17,977 nucleotides of DNA from Verrucomicrobiota bacterium (lineage in GTDB: Bacteria > Verrucomicrobiota > Verrucomicrobiia > Chthoniobacterales > UBA10450), in contig QHOQ01000073.1 of NCBI GenBank assembly GCA_003219355.1, positions 4,356 through 22,332 of the forward strand. The letters run 5' to 3'. A program made the translations under genes and the position numbers. Within the stretch, counting starts at the first letter, position 1, and every line of letters begins with the position of its first letter. Shown piece after piece: positions 7,087-14,447 of the stretch. The notes beneath the pieces are model-generated. The model was not told where the DNA came from and ran no database searches. It was given only the letters and a program-made list of their open reading frames with translations.

Positions 7087-7803
7087 TTAAGAAATCGAAC
7101 TTCGCGTGCCGCGTGGGTGGCTGGCGATAATGCGGCCATCTTTCATCTCGTGGATCCAATCACAGGATTCGGCAATGGCCGGATTATGGGTGGCCAGGAG
7201 CAACGCTTTCTCGCCTTGCTGCACGATATTTTGAAGCAGCTCAAAGGCGCGTTCTGAATTGGCCGTATCGAGATTGCCAGTCGGTTCGTCTGCTAAAATT
7301 ACTCGCGGATCATTGGCCAGCGCGCGCGCGATGGCCACTCGTTGCTGTTCGCCTCCCGAAAGGTGGCGGCTGGGTCGTCGCAGTTTGTCGCCCAACCCGA
7401 CCGCCTGAAGCAAGCCAGCAGCGCGTTCGCGCATCTCGGTATCGGAAAGCCGCCCGAGTTTGCGCATTGGGATCATCACATTCTCCTGCGCGCTGAAGTC
7501 TTCCATTAAGAAATGGAACTGAAATATGAATCCGATGAACTCGCTGCGTTTATGTGCGAGCTCGTCATCGCTCAGATGCAACATTGGCTCCGATTCGATC
7601 GACACTCGACCCGCATCGGGAGGATCGAGTAGACCGAGAATATAGAGCAACGTGCTCTTGCCGCAGCCCGAAGGGCCGACAACAGCGTGGATGCTGCCCG
7701 ACTCGAGATCGAGCGAGACGCCACGCAGCGCGTGGACGCGCTCCTCTTCTTCGCCCAAATAACGCTCGATCGCTTCGCAACTGAGACAGACTCCCGTATT
7801 CAT
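7087..7803 (-). CDS. ABC transporter ATP-binding protein (LolD/MacB/DevA type)
   Basis: A 238-residue nucleotide-binding subunit with all motifs: Walker A Gly43-Pro-Ser-Gly-Cys-Gly-Lys-Ser50, Q-loop Gln95, signature Leu148-Ser-Gly-Gly-Glu-Gln-Gln-Arg155, Walker B Val-Ile-Leu-Ala-Asp-Glu-Pro 168-174, and switch His206. The short length and signature fit the LolD/MacB subfamily that powers FtsX-type permeases by mechanotransmission. The ATG at 7803 overlaps the permease stop (ATGA), fixing the start; the frame is open upstream but that region is the permease gene. It is the last clear member of the tolC-tolC-adaptor-permease-ATPase operon. Confidence 0.93.
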   Translation of the reverse strand: MNTGVCLSCEAIERYLGEEEERVHALRGVSLDLESGSIHAVVGPSGCGKSTLLYILGLLDPPDAGRVSIESEPMLHLSDDELAHKRSEFIGFIFQFHFLMEDFSAQENVMIPMRKLGRLSDTEMRERAAGLLQAVGLGDKLRRPSRHLSGGEQQRVAIARALANDPRVILADEPTGNLDTANSERAFELLQNIVQQGEKALLLATHNPAIAESCDWIHEMKDGRIIASHPRGTRSSIS

Positions 7804-9038
7804 ACGCTCGACCCACGCAGGGTGACCACCGGCGGCAGCTCCGCCGCCCGCCGGGCCGGGACATAACTCGCGATGAATACAGCAATGATCGCGAGCAACG
7901 TCGCCCAGAAATAGTGCCGCCATGCCCATGTCACCAGAAAATGATCGGCGTAAAGCAAGCCGCGGATCCGGATGGGAATGTGCGACACCCCCCAGGTCAT
8001 TAACCCGCCAAGCAAACAGCCGACCACGGACCCGGCGACGGCGATCAGCGCACCCTGCCACAAAAAAATCGCGCTGATGTCGATCCGCCGGTAACCCATT
8101 GACCGCAAGATTGCGATCTCTTTTATCTTCGCGAGGACAGACATGGTCAGGACATTAAAAATGCCGAACCCGGCGAGCAGGATGATCAGAGAGACGGTAA
8201 TGGCAACGGACATTCTTAACGTCAGAAAAAGTTGGAGCGTGCTTTGTTCACGCTCCTGCCAGCTGGATGCATCATGCTGAAAGAGCTTTTCGAAATGACT
8301 GGCCAGGGCTGGTGCGCGGTCGGGATCACGCAGCTTGTAAATAATCATCGATGCGCCAAATGGTCTTTGTAGCAGGGTCTGTGCGACCCGCGAATGCGAA
8401 TAAATTCGCGTTGAGTCAATCGAACCAACGCCGGCGCGCGCGATCGCCGCTACGGTCAACCGCCAGTACTCGCCATTGGGCGAAAGCAATTGCACCGTGT
8501 CGCCGACTCCGATCTGAAGTATCTCAGCCAACCGAGAACCGACGATGACTGCGCTCGTATTATTTCGGAAATCATCGAACTCGCCCTCAATCAATTGATG
8601 GAGAAGATCGGTTGTTTGCGCATGGAGAGCGGGATCGATCCCGTAAAGATCGACGGTCGCATCCTCAAATCCAGCCCGGGCGCTGAGGGTCCCGCGCATA
8701 ACCGGTGAACAGGAAACGACGTTGGAGAATTGCCTGCTCACCCGCATGATTTCATTCGCGTCGGTAATTCCCTCAAAATAGAGGCGTCGCGGCCCTTTTC
8801 CGTTTGAACTCTTGGAGGAAACCATGAGGGGCTCGTATCGCGGGCGGAAACGAGACTTGATAACGACCGCACCGTTGCTGCCGATGGTTGAATCAATAAA
8901 ATACCGGGCGAAGCCCTGCGTCTGCGCCTGAGTGCAAATAAAAATGGCGACGCCGAAAACCACGCCGCTCAGGCTCAGGAGCAATGCCCGTTTGCGGTGG
9001 GTCAAAAAGCGTAGGGCAATGTAAAGTGGCGGCGTCAC
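7800..9038 (-). CDS. FtsX/LolC-like ABC permease
   Basis: This 412-residue protein has the FtsX/MacB topology: one membrane helix at about 17-37, a large periplasmic domain (about 40-270), and three C-terminal helices near 277-300, 325-349 and 376-394. The stretch Lys-Glu-Ile-Ala-Ile-Leu-Arg-Ser-Met-Gly (306-315), after the second helix, is a hallmark of LolC/MacB permeases. The GTG start at 9038 overlaps the adaptor stop (GTGA) and follows AAGGA at a short distance. Permease and ATPase are separate genes, as in LolCDE or DevBCA and unlike the fused E. coli MacB. The presence of an adaptor and TolC proteins suggests export through the outer membrane; the cargo is not shown. Confidence 0.88.
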   Translation of the reverse strand: MTPPLYIALRFLTHRKRALLLSLSGVVFGVAIFICTQAQTQGFARYFIDSTIGSNGAVVIKSRFRPRYEPLMVSSKSSNGKGPRRLYFEGITDANEIMRVSRQFSNVVSCSPVMRGTLSARAGFEDATVDLYGIDPALHAQTTDLLHQLIEGEFDDFRNNTSAVIVGSRLAEILQIGVGDTVQLLSPNGEYWRLTVAAIARAGVGSIDSTRIYSHSRVAQTLLQRPFGASMIIYKLRDPDRAPALASHFEKLFQHDASSWQEREQSTLQLFLTLRMSVAITVSLIILLAGFGIFNVLTMSVLAKIKEIAILRSMGYRRIDISAIFLWQGALIAVAGSVVGCLLGGLMTWGVSHIPIRIRGLLYADHFLVTWAWRHYFWATLLAIIAVFIASYVPARRAAELPPVVTLRGSSV

Positions 9039-10192
9039 GGTTCCTTTGGCGCTCGCGGCATGCTGACCATTCGTTGTCGGACCGCTTCTCCGGAACGTAA
9101 TTTATCCTGGTCCGAAAGAACAACGTGATCGCCTTCTGTAAGGCCAGTTATTGCCTCTGCGAAGTCGAGCGTCCGAAAACCAACCTTAACCGTGCGCGGA
9201 CGCACAATGGCTCGTTTCACAATCAACGCTTGATCGACAAGGAGGGCGCGCGTTGGCACGAGCAGAACATTCTCGTGAGTACCGGTGATGATGTTCATTT
9301 CGCCGGTCATTCCCGCCATCAAATTGTCGGGCGGATTTTCCATCTCGAGCACAATGGTGTAGCGTTGGGTCGTTGGGTCAGCTGCTGGCTGGATGGACGT
9401 AACATGTGCCGTGAAAGTCCTGGTTCGATAAGGATATAACTGCAGCCTCGCCTTCATTCCCGGTTTTACCTCGCCCACGTCTTCTTCGTTCACCTCGCCG
9501 CGGACGTAATTCTTGCGCGAAGCGACGGTGAAAAGATCATTGCCCTCTTTGACCAATTCACCATCGATCGTCTGGATATTGGTGAGAAGCCCATCGATTG
9601 GCGAACGGACCTCGGAGCTCTTCATCTGGGCCTCGAGCTTTTTGCACGTGTCCTCGAGAGCATTGAGATTACGATCGCGGTCGATTCGCTCCGTAGCCAC
9701 GGTGCTCCGGAGTCGGTTCGCTTCGCTCTTCGCCTTCTCGTATTCGACCACCGGCACGTTCCCTGACGAGACCACTTTCTCCAGCCTCTGGAGGTTATCT
9801 TCAGCGGCTTTGAGCAACTCCGAAGAAGGAAGCGGGAGTGCGGCGCGCTGTACGGCCGCCTCCAAATCCGCGCGCGCTTGCTTTAGTTGCCGGGCAGTTG
9901 TTTCGTCAGCGATCGTTGCCAGTATCTGACCTTTCGCCACGCTCTTTCCGATCGCCCCGCGTCCGGCTGCGAAGGGCTCTGCCAACTGGATGAATCCGGA
10001 ATTTTGAGCGCGGACATGCGGGGAAAACGCAGGTTCAATGCGAACCGTGCCATACACGGCAGCGATGGCGGTCCCGCGCTGGACTTTGGCCACCTCCGCC
10101 ACCGGCAAAAAGAAATAGTAGGCCGCTGCCAACACGACTACAAGCGCCGCCCCAGCACCCCAGAGAACCCTTTTTGATTCCGGCAATTTCAA
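9035..10192 (-). CDS. HlyD/MacA-type periplasmic adaptor (membrane fusion protein)
   Basis: A 385-residue adaptor with an N-terminal membrane anchor (residues 9-28), a split biotinyl-lipoyl-like domain (about 55-95 and 193-225), an alpha-helical coiled coil between them (about 98-190), then beta-barrel and membrane-proximal domains. It links the inner-membrane ABC permease to a TolC channel. The start used is TTG at 10192, nine bases after the stop of the upstream tolC-like gene; no clear Shine-Dalgarno site is visible, so translation may depend on coupling. Its stop overlaps the permease start. Confidence 0.88.
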   Translation of the reverse strand: MKLPESKRVLWGAGAALVVVLAAAYYFFLPVAEVAKVQRGTAIAAVYGTVRIEPAFSPHVRAQNSGFIQLAEPFAAGRGAIGKSVAKGQILATIADETTARQLKQARADLEAAVQRAALPLPSSELLKAAEDNLQRLEKVVSSGNVPVVEYEKAKSEANRLRSTVATERIDRDRNLNALEDTCKKLEAQMKSSEVRSPIDGLLTNIQTIDGELVKEGNDLFTVASRKNYVRGEVNEEDVGEVKPGMKARLQLYPYRTRTFTAHVTSIQPAADPTTQRYTIVLEMENPPDNLMAGMTGEMNIITGTHENVLLVPTRALLVDQALIVKRAIVRPRTVKVGFRTLDFAEAITGLTEGDHVVLSDQDKLRSGEAVRQRMVSMPRAPKEP

Positions 10193-10201
10193 TTGCAGGA
10201 A

Positions 10202-11530
10202 CTAATGCACGTTTTGCGCGATGTCGTCTGAAAATTGAAAGTAACGCCCCGTGGCGCGGTCCCATTCCGCCACTGCCAGATTGTGCTGATAGATGGCATC
10301 CAGCAATCCGCTTCTGGTCTCCAGAAAGGCGTTTTGAGTAGTGCGATATTCGAGCGGCGACGACAGACCGTTGGCCAGATTTTGCTGCACCACTTGTGCG
10401 CTTTCCTCCGCGGCCCCAGAGGCCGTGGCGAGCGATCTTTCGCGAACCTCGGTCGTCTTAAGATAGTTCGCGATATGCGAGAGGTCGCGGGGGATATTCG
10501 CTTCCAACTTATGGCAGGTCAGTTCGTTTATCTCCCTCGCCGAGCGAGCTCGTAGAACTGCGCCACCTACTTTGCCGTTATCGACGACCCGCCACGTGTA
10601 CGCCGCTCCCTCGCGAATTTCCGAGGAAATAAAATCCTGCGTCCTGCTTGTTGAGCCTTCGCGATGAATTCCTGTGACCGGGATGTACTCACCGGAAATC
10701 CTTCCGGTCACACCGGGATAATAGTCCGCTGCGATGATTCGTTGATCTTCGTTGGCGGCGCGGACGAACAAACGCGCGAGCTTGAGATCCGCCCTTCTTT
10801 GCAGAGCCGCCGCTGTTTCGGAGTCAAGATCGACGCGCAGCGAGACAAACTGCAGCTTGCCTTCGGGCTCAGGCAACGATGACTTTGCGGGATCGATCGC
10901 CATCGCTTCGGCCAATTGCAATTGCGCGCCCAGATAGGCTCGACGCGCGCTTTCAATTTGTGGATCCAGCTCAGAGGCCTGGACACTGGCGCTGGTGAAC
11001 GCGCTCCGATCGGCCAGCCCGGCTTCGTAACGGGTTTTCTGAGTAGACACATTCTCCTGCAGTCTTCGCCGTTGTTCGTTCCGGATGGATTCCAGCGAGC
11101 GATTATAGAGCGCTGTGTAAAAAGCCAGCCGCGCCGCGTGTAGCTGGTCCACGACGGCAACATTCAATTGCTGTTGCGCAATCAAGACTTCGATGTCACC
11201 ACGCCGAAGCGATGGCGGCACATCCATATTGAACAAGGTCTGTGTCAGGGACCCCCGTCCCAGGGCAAAGCCTTTTACTCCGCCCTCACCGGAACGATGA
11301 CCGCCCTGGACACCGGCCGGAACGCCCAGTTCGACGCGAGGCCAGACAATGGAGCGAAAAACGAGCCGCTGGCCGGTCGCTTGCTCGAGACCTGATTTCG
11401 CCTCCTGGATGGCCGGGTTTTTTTCAAGAGTGGTTTGTAGAACGGTCTCCAATGTGACCGCGTCGGCTGGATGCGCCAAACAAGCCATCAAAATCGTGAT
11501 GAAGAACCTTGGCGTTGCGAGATCCCACAA
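10202..11530 (-). CDS. TolC-family outer-membrane efflux protein (second copy)
   Basis: A 442-residue TolC-type protein: signal peptide (residues 1-24, ending Ala-Asp-Ala), then two tandem halves rich in long Ala/Gln/Arg-containing helices with heptad character, as in trimeric outer-membrane channels. The frame stays open up to 11707, but the extra part is encoded by the palindromic repeat. The TTG at 11530 has an AGGAGG six bases upstream and gives a proper signal peptide, so I chose it. It follows another tolC-like gene and precedes the adaptor by nine bases. It is shorter and looks diverged from its neighbour, so the two are probably not a recent duplication. Confidence 0.85.
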   Translation of the reverse strand: MWDLATPRFFITILMACLAHPADAVTLETVLQTTLEKNPAIQEAKSGLEQATGQRLVFRSIVWPRVELGVPAGVQGGHRSGEGGVKGFALGRGSLTQTLFNMDVPPSLRRGDIEVLIAQQQLNVAVVDQLHAARLAFYTALYNRSLESIRNEQRRRLQENVSTQKTRYEAGLADRSAFTSASVQASELDPQIESARRAYLGAQLQLAEAMAIDPAKSSLPEPEGKLQFVSLRVDLDSETAAALQRRADLKLARLFVRAANEDQRIIAADYYPGVTGRISGEYIPVTGIHREGSTSRTQDFISSEIREGAAYTWRVVDNGKVGGAVLRARSAREINELTCHKLEANIPRDLSHIANYLKTTEVRERSLATASGAAEESAQVVQQNLANGLSSPLEYRTTQNAFLETRSGLLDAIYQHNLAVAEWDRATGRYFQFSDDIAQNVH

Positions 11531-11536
11531 ACGCCG

Positions 11537-11542
11537 CCTCCT
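11537..11542 (-). promoter_or_regulatory. Shine-Dalgarno site fixing the TTG start of the second tolC-like gene
   Basis: AGGAGG on the minus strand, six bases before TTG 11530. It lies just outside the palindromic repeat, so the element has left the ribosome-binding site intact. Confidence 0.65.
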
Positions 11543-11548
11543 GCATTC

Positions 11549-11685
11549 TGGGGAGCAGAGGCTGCCAGCCTGTGGCATTCGGTCGCTGTCCGAATGCCAC
11601 ACAACGTAAGCACAAGCACGCGAGGCGGGGTAACCTGTTCGCGGTAGGCTGCCGCGAACTACAGGCTGGCGGCCTGTGCTCCCCA
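11549..11685. repeat. 137-bp palindromic interspersed-repeat-like element with 25-bp terminal inverted repeats
   Basis: The ends (11549-11573 and 11661-11685) are inverted copies matching at 23 of 25 positions, each beginning TGGGGAGCA on its own strand. Inside is a perfect 12-bp hairpin (TGTGGCATTCGG at 11571-11582 with its complement at 11590-11601, 7-base loop) and an 8-bp hairpin (GTTCGCGG at 11637-11644 with 11652-11659, 7-base loop). It carries no gene and I see no target-site duplication. The design (outer inverted repeats around two hairpins) is like a MITE or a paired REP/BIME element. It sits between two cotranscribed tolC-like genes and may stabilise or attenuate the mRNA (inference). 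Confidence 0.8.
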
Positions 11686-11703
11686 CAGACAGAAATCGCT
11701 GCT

Positions 11704-13098
11704 TCATCGCTGGCTTAATTTTGCGGGCGGGCGCGCCACATCGGCTGCTTGCGCTGCGTTCTGATTTTCGTTTCTGGCATTCTTGATTTTTGATGCGAAA
11801 TCGAGCGCTTCCGCAGGGCTCGCGCAGGCATGTGCGAGACGAGCGAGAGCCACGTTATGCAAGTAAATTGCACTTAATCGAGTCGTGCGAGTCCGAGTGA
11901 CATCGGATGCGGCTTGCAGGGTGTCGAGTTGCGTTCCCAATCCAGCGGCGAAATTGCCTTTGGCAATCTCAAGAGCCTCATCTGCCGTCTGAACATTTCT
12001 TGTCTCTGTTTCGAGCACGCGTTCAGCTTGTTCGAGATCGAAAAATGCACCGCGCACTTCCGAGGCGACAGAGCGGTGAGCTGCTGCCAGAGCCTGCACG
12101 GCCGCTTCGCGGCGGGCGTGCGTGGCCTGCATCCGCCCTTTGGTGGCGAACCCATCGAAGATGTTCCAAGTCGCGTTTATCCCCACTACATAGCCATAAT
12201 TAAACTCCTGTCCGACTTCCGGATCGCGCTCGCTATAAACCTCGTACCCGGAAAAAGCCCGGACATGCGGGCGCAACCCGCTCCGGTCAAGAATATATTG
12301 TCGATCTTCGATCTCGATATCCTTCTGCCGGGCTTTGATTACCGCCCGATTTGCATCGGCCCGGGCTAGGCAGTCGTTTAGATCCGGATGATTTGGTTGA
12401 TATTGCAGTTCCCCAGAAACCTCAAAGGGTGCTACCGCCGTTCCCGAAGGTGCGTCCATGCCAAAAAGCTCGCTGAGCCGGAGGTAGGAATTTCTCAATT
12501 GTGTATCCGCGTTGAAAAGCTCTGGCTGCTCGTTGGCCAAGGCCACTTCAGCCCGTTGCACGTTCAATTTGCCAACAATGCCGGCGCTGAAACTCTGCTG
12601 CTGGCTCTTCAGTTCCTCGTCCAAGACGCGCACCGAATGTTGGCGCACACGGACCTTCGCCCGATTCAGAAGAAGTTCGTTGAAAGCGATTCTCACATCC
12701 AGCGTCACGCGACTGACAATTTCCTGAAGCTCGTAATTTGCCTTATCGATGTTCAACTGGGCGATGGCCACCTGGCTGGTTACGGCTCCGCCAGTGTAAA
12801 GATTCTGCTCGACCTGCAGCCTTGCATTGTAATCTTCCTCCCGGAGTCGCGTTTCGCTCTGTTGCTGTCGCTTATCGTATAGCCCGCTCGAGGTTAACGA
12901 CGGAATATATCCCGAGCGCGCTTCAATCCAGCCCCCGCGCGCTCCTTGCACTTTTTTTCGCGCGATCGCGATTTCTGGATTCTGCGCTTGGGCAAGCGCG
13001 ACTCCTTCATCAATAGTGTAAGCGGGCACGGCGGCCCACGATGGAGCCGGCAAGCCAAAGGTGAGCAACAGCGCAGCGGCCGAAAACTCCAAACGCAT
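11704..13098 (-). CDS. TolC-family outer-membrane efflux protein (first copy)
   Basis: A 464-residue outer-membrane channel protein with a clear signal peptide (residues 1-22, ending Ser-Trp-Ala) and the two-repeat TolC architecture: alternating beta-barrel strands (for example Gln-Asn-Leu-Tyr-Thr-Gly-Gly and later Trp-Asn-Ile-Phe-Asp-Gly-Phe, the equivalent spots in the two halves) and long coiled-coil helices. The last 30 residues are a polar Asn/Ala/Lys-rich tail. A GAGGAG (13108-13113) nine bases upstream supports the ATG. It is the first gene of the export operon, reading away from the inositol-phosphate synthase gene. Two TolC proteins in one operon with one adaptor is unusual. Confidence 0.9.
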   Translation of the reverse strand: MRLEFSAAALLLTFGLPAPSWAAVPAYTIDEGVALAQAQNPEIAIARKKVQGARGGWIEARSGYIPSLTSSGLYDKRQQQSETRLREEDYNARLQVEQNLYTGGAVTSQVAIAQLNIDKANYELQEIVSRVTLDVRIAFNELLLNRAKVRVRQHSVRVLDEELKSQQQSFSAGIVGKLNVQRAEVALANEQPELFNADTQLRNSYLRLSELFGMDAPSGTAVAPFEVSGELQYQPNHPDLNDCLARADANRAVIKARQKDIEIEDRQYILDRSGLRPHVRAFSGYEVYSERDPEVGQEFNYGYVVGINATWNIFDGFATKGRMQATHARREAAVQALAAAHRSVASEVRGAFFDLEQAERVLETETRNVQTADEALEIAKGNFAAGLGTQLDTLQAASDVTRTRTTRLSAIYLHNVALARLAHACASPAEALDFASKIKNARNENQNAAQAADVARPPAKLSQR

Positions 13099-13285
13099 TT
13101 GGTCTATCTCCTCGCCAGGGCATTCTTTTCAACAAAAATCCCTCTGGATTGTGTTCTTATATCAGCCCTTGCAAGTCCGCGCGACCTCGGACACATTCGG
13201 TGCTTTATAGTTAGTAACTGGAGCCGCTGCGAAAAGGGGTTAAGACGGTAACTTAGTCAACGCGGCCAAGCCTTTTGTCATTCGC

Positions 13286-14389
13286 ATGAGAAAAATAAGA
13301 ATCGCCATTGTCGGGGTTGGTAATTGCGCCAGCTCACTCGTCCAGGGAATAAATTTTTATCACCGCTCGTCGGCCAACGGGTCGGGTAACGGACTGATGC
13401 ATCGCCAGATCGGCTCGTATCAGCCGGACGATATTGAAGTCGTTGCCGCGTTCGATATCGACCGGCGCAAAGTTGGCCTTGATGTGAGCAGGGCCATTTT
13501 CGCGCCACCGAATTGCACAAAAATCTTTTCCGAAAAAATCAGCCTTACCGGCGCGATCGTGAAGATGGGCTGTGTCCTGGATAGCTATGCCCCTCACATG
13601 CGCGATCAGGATCCGCTGCGCACATTCTTGCCATTGGAAAAAGAATCCACCCGCGAACAAATCATCGACGAATTGAAAAACTCCAGCGCGGAACTCATGG
13701 TCAATTATCTTCCAGTCGGTTCGGAAGAGGCGACCCGTTTCTACGCCGGTTGTGCGCTCGAGGCCGGGCTGGGTTTCGTCAACAACATTCCGGTTTTCAT
13801 CGCCAGCGATCCGACCTGGGCCAAACGCTTCGCCGACAAAAATCTGCCCGTGATCGGTGACGACATCAAAGCCCAATTGGGCGCGACGATTTTGCATCGT
13901 ATGATTGTCGATCTTTTTCGCAAACGCGGCGTAAAACTCGAGCGCACTTATCAGTTGAACACGGGCGGCAACACCGATTTTTTAAATATGCTGAATCGCA
14001 GTCGGCTCGCCTCGAAAAAGACGTCGAAGACCGAAGCTGTCCAGTCGGTGATTGGCGAACGTCTTGCCGACGAAAATATCCACATCGGCCCAAGCGATTA
14101 TGTTCCCTGGCAGCTCGATAACAAGATTGCCTTTATCCGAGCGGAAGGCCGGCTTTTTGGCGATGTGTCGATGGAGATCGATATCAAACTTTCCGTCGAA
14201 GATTCGCCCAACTCGGCCGGCGTAGCGATTGACGCGATCCGTTGCTGCAAACTGGCGCTCGATCGCGGGATCGGTGGAGTATTGAATTCCGCCTCCGCTT
14301 ATTTTTCCAAGCATCCCCCCGTGCAAATGACTGACGACGAGGCGTATCGCTGCGTCGAGCAATTCATCCGCGGCGAGCGCGACCGCTGA
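13286..14389 (+). CDS. ino1: myo-Inositol-1-phosphate synthase
   Basis: This 367-residue cytoplasmic enzyme converts glucose-6-phosphate to L-myo-inositol-1-phosphate using NAD as a recycled cofactor. The N-terminal NAD-binding loop Val-Gly-Val-Gly-Asn-Cys-Ala-Ser-Ser spans 9-17. Family blocks follow: Asn-Tyr-Leu-Pro-Val-Gly-Ser-Glu, Asn-Thr-Gly-Gly-Asn-Thr-Asp-Phe, Lys-Thr-Glu-Ala-Val-Gln-Ser, and Asp-Ser-Pro-Asn-Ser-Ala-Gly-Val near the C-terminus. The length matches the short prokaryotic (actinobacterial/archaeal-like) type rather than the ~530-residue eukaryotic enzyme. No Shine-Dalgarno site is visible before ATG 13286. It diverges from the tolC operon and supplies the likely substrate of the cytidylyltransferase at 304-1086. 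Confidence 0.95.
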   Translation: MRKIRIAIVGVGNCASSLVQGINFYHRSSANGSGNGLMHRQIGSYQPDDIEVVAAFDIDRRKVGLDVSRAIFAPPNCTKIFSEKISLTGAIVKMGCVLDSYAPHMRDQDPLRTFLPLEKESTREQIIDELKNSSAELMVNYLPVGSEEATRFYAGCALEAGLGFVNNIPVFIASDPTWAKRFADKNLPVIGDDIKAQLGATILHRMIVDLFRKRGVKLERTYQLNTGGNTDFLNMLNRSRLASKKTSKTEAVQSVIGERLADENIHIGPSDYVPWQLDNKIAFIRAEGRLFGDVSMEIDIKLSVEDSPNSAGVAIDAIRCCKLALDRGIGGVLNSASAYFSKHPPVQMTDDEAYRCVEQFIRGERDR

Positions 14390-14447
14390 GCAGTCTAATC
14401 GCGGCGAGACGGATTCCGCCTATTTTCTCCGCGGCGTTCATCTTGCA

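Noticed and set aside
7804..8061. N-terminal extension of the ABC ATPase frame
   Set aside because: It lies within the permease gene; the ATGA overlap at 7800-7803 and normal family length fix the start at 7803.
11549..11685. CRISPR repeat
   Set aside because: Only one inverted pair is present, with no regularly spaced direct repeats and no cas genes.
11531..11707. N-terminal extension of the second tolC-like frame
   Set aside because: It is mostly encoded by the palindromic repeat and would bury the signal peptide; TTG 11530 has an ideal Shine-Dalgarno site.
13099..13285. Promoters for ino1 and the tolC operon
   Set aside because: TTGCAA and TTTATA elements occur but with wrong spacing, so no pair could be supported on either strand.
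14390..14447. Bidirectional terminator between ino1 and addA
   Set aside because: Only 4-bp stems and no adjacent T-run could be found.
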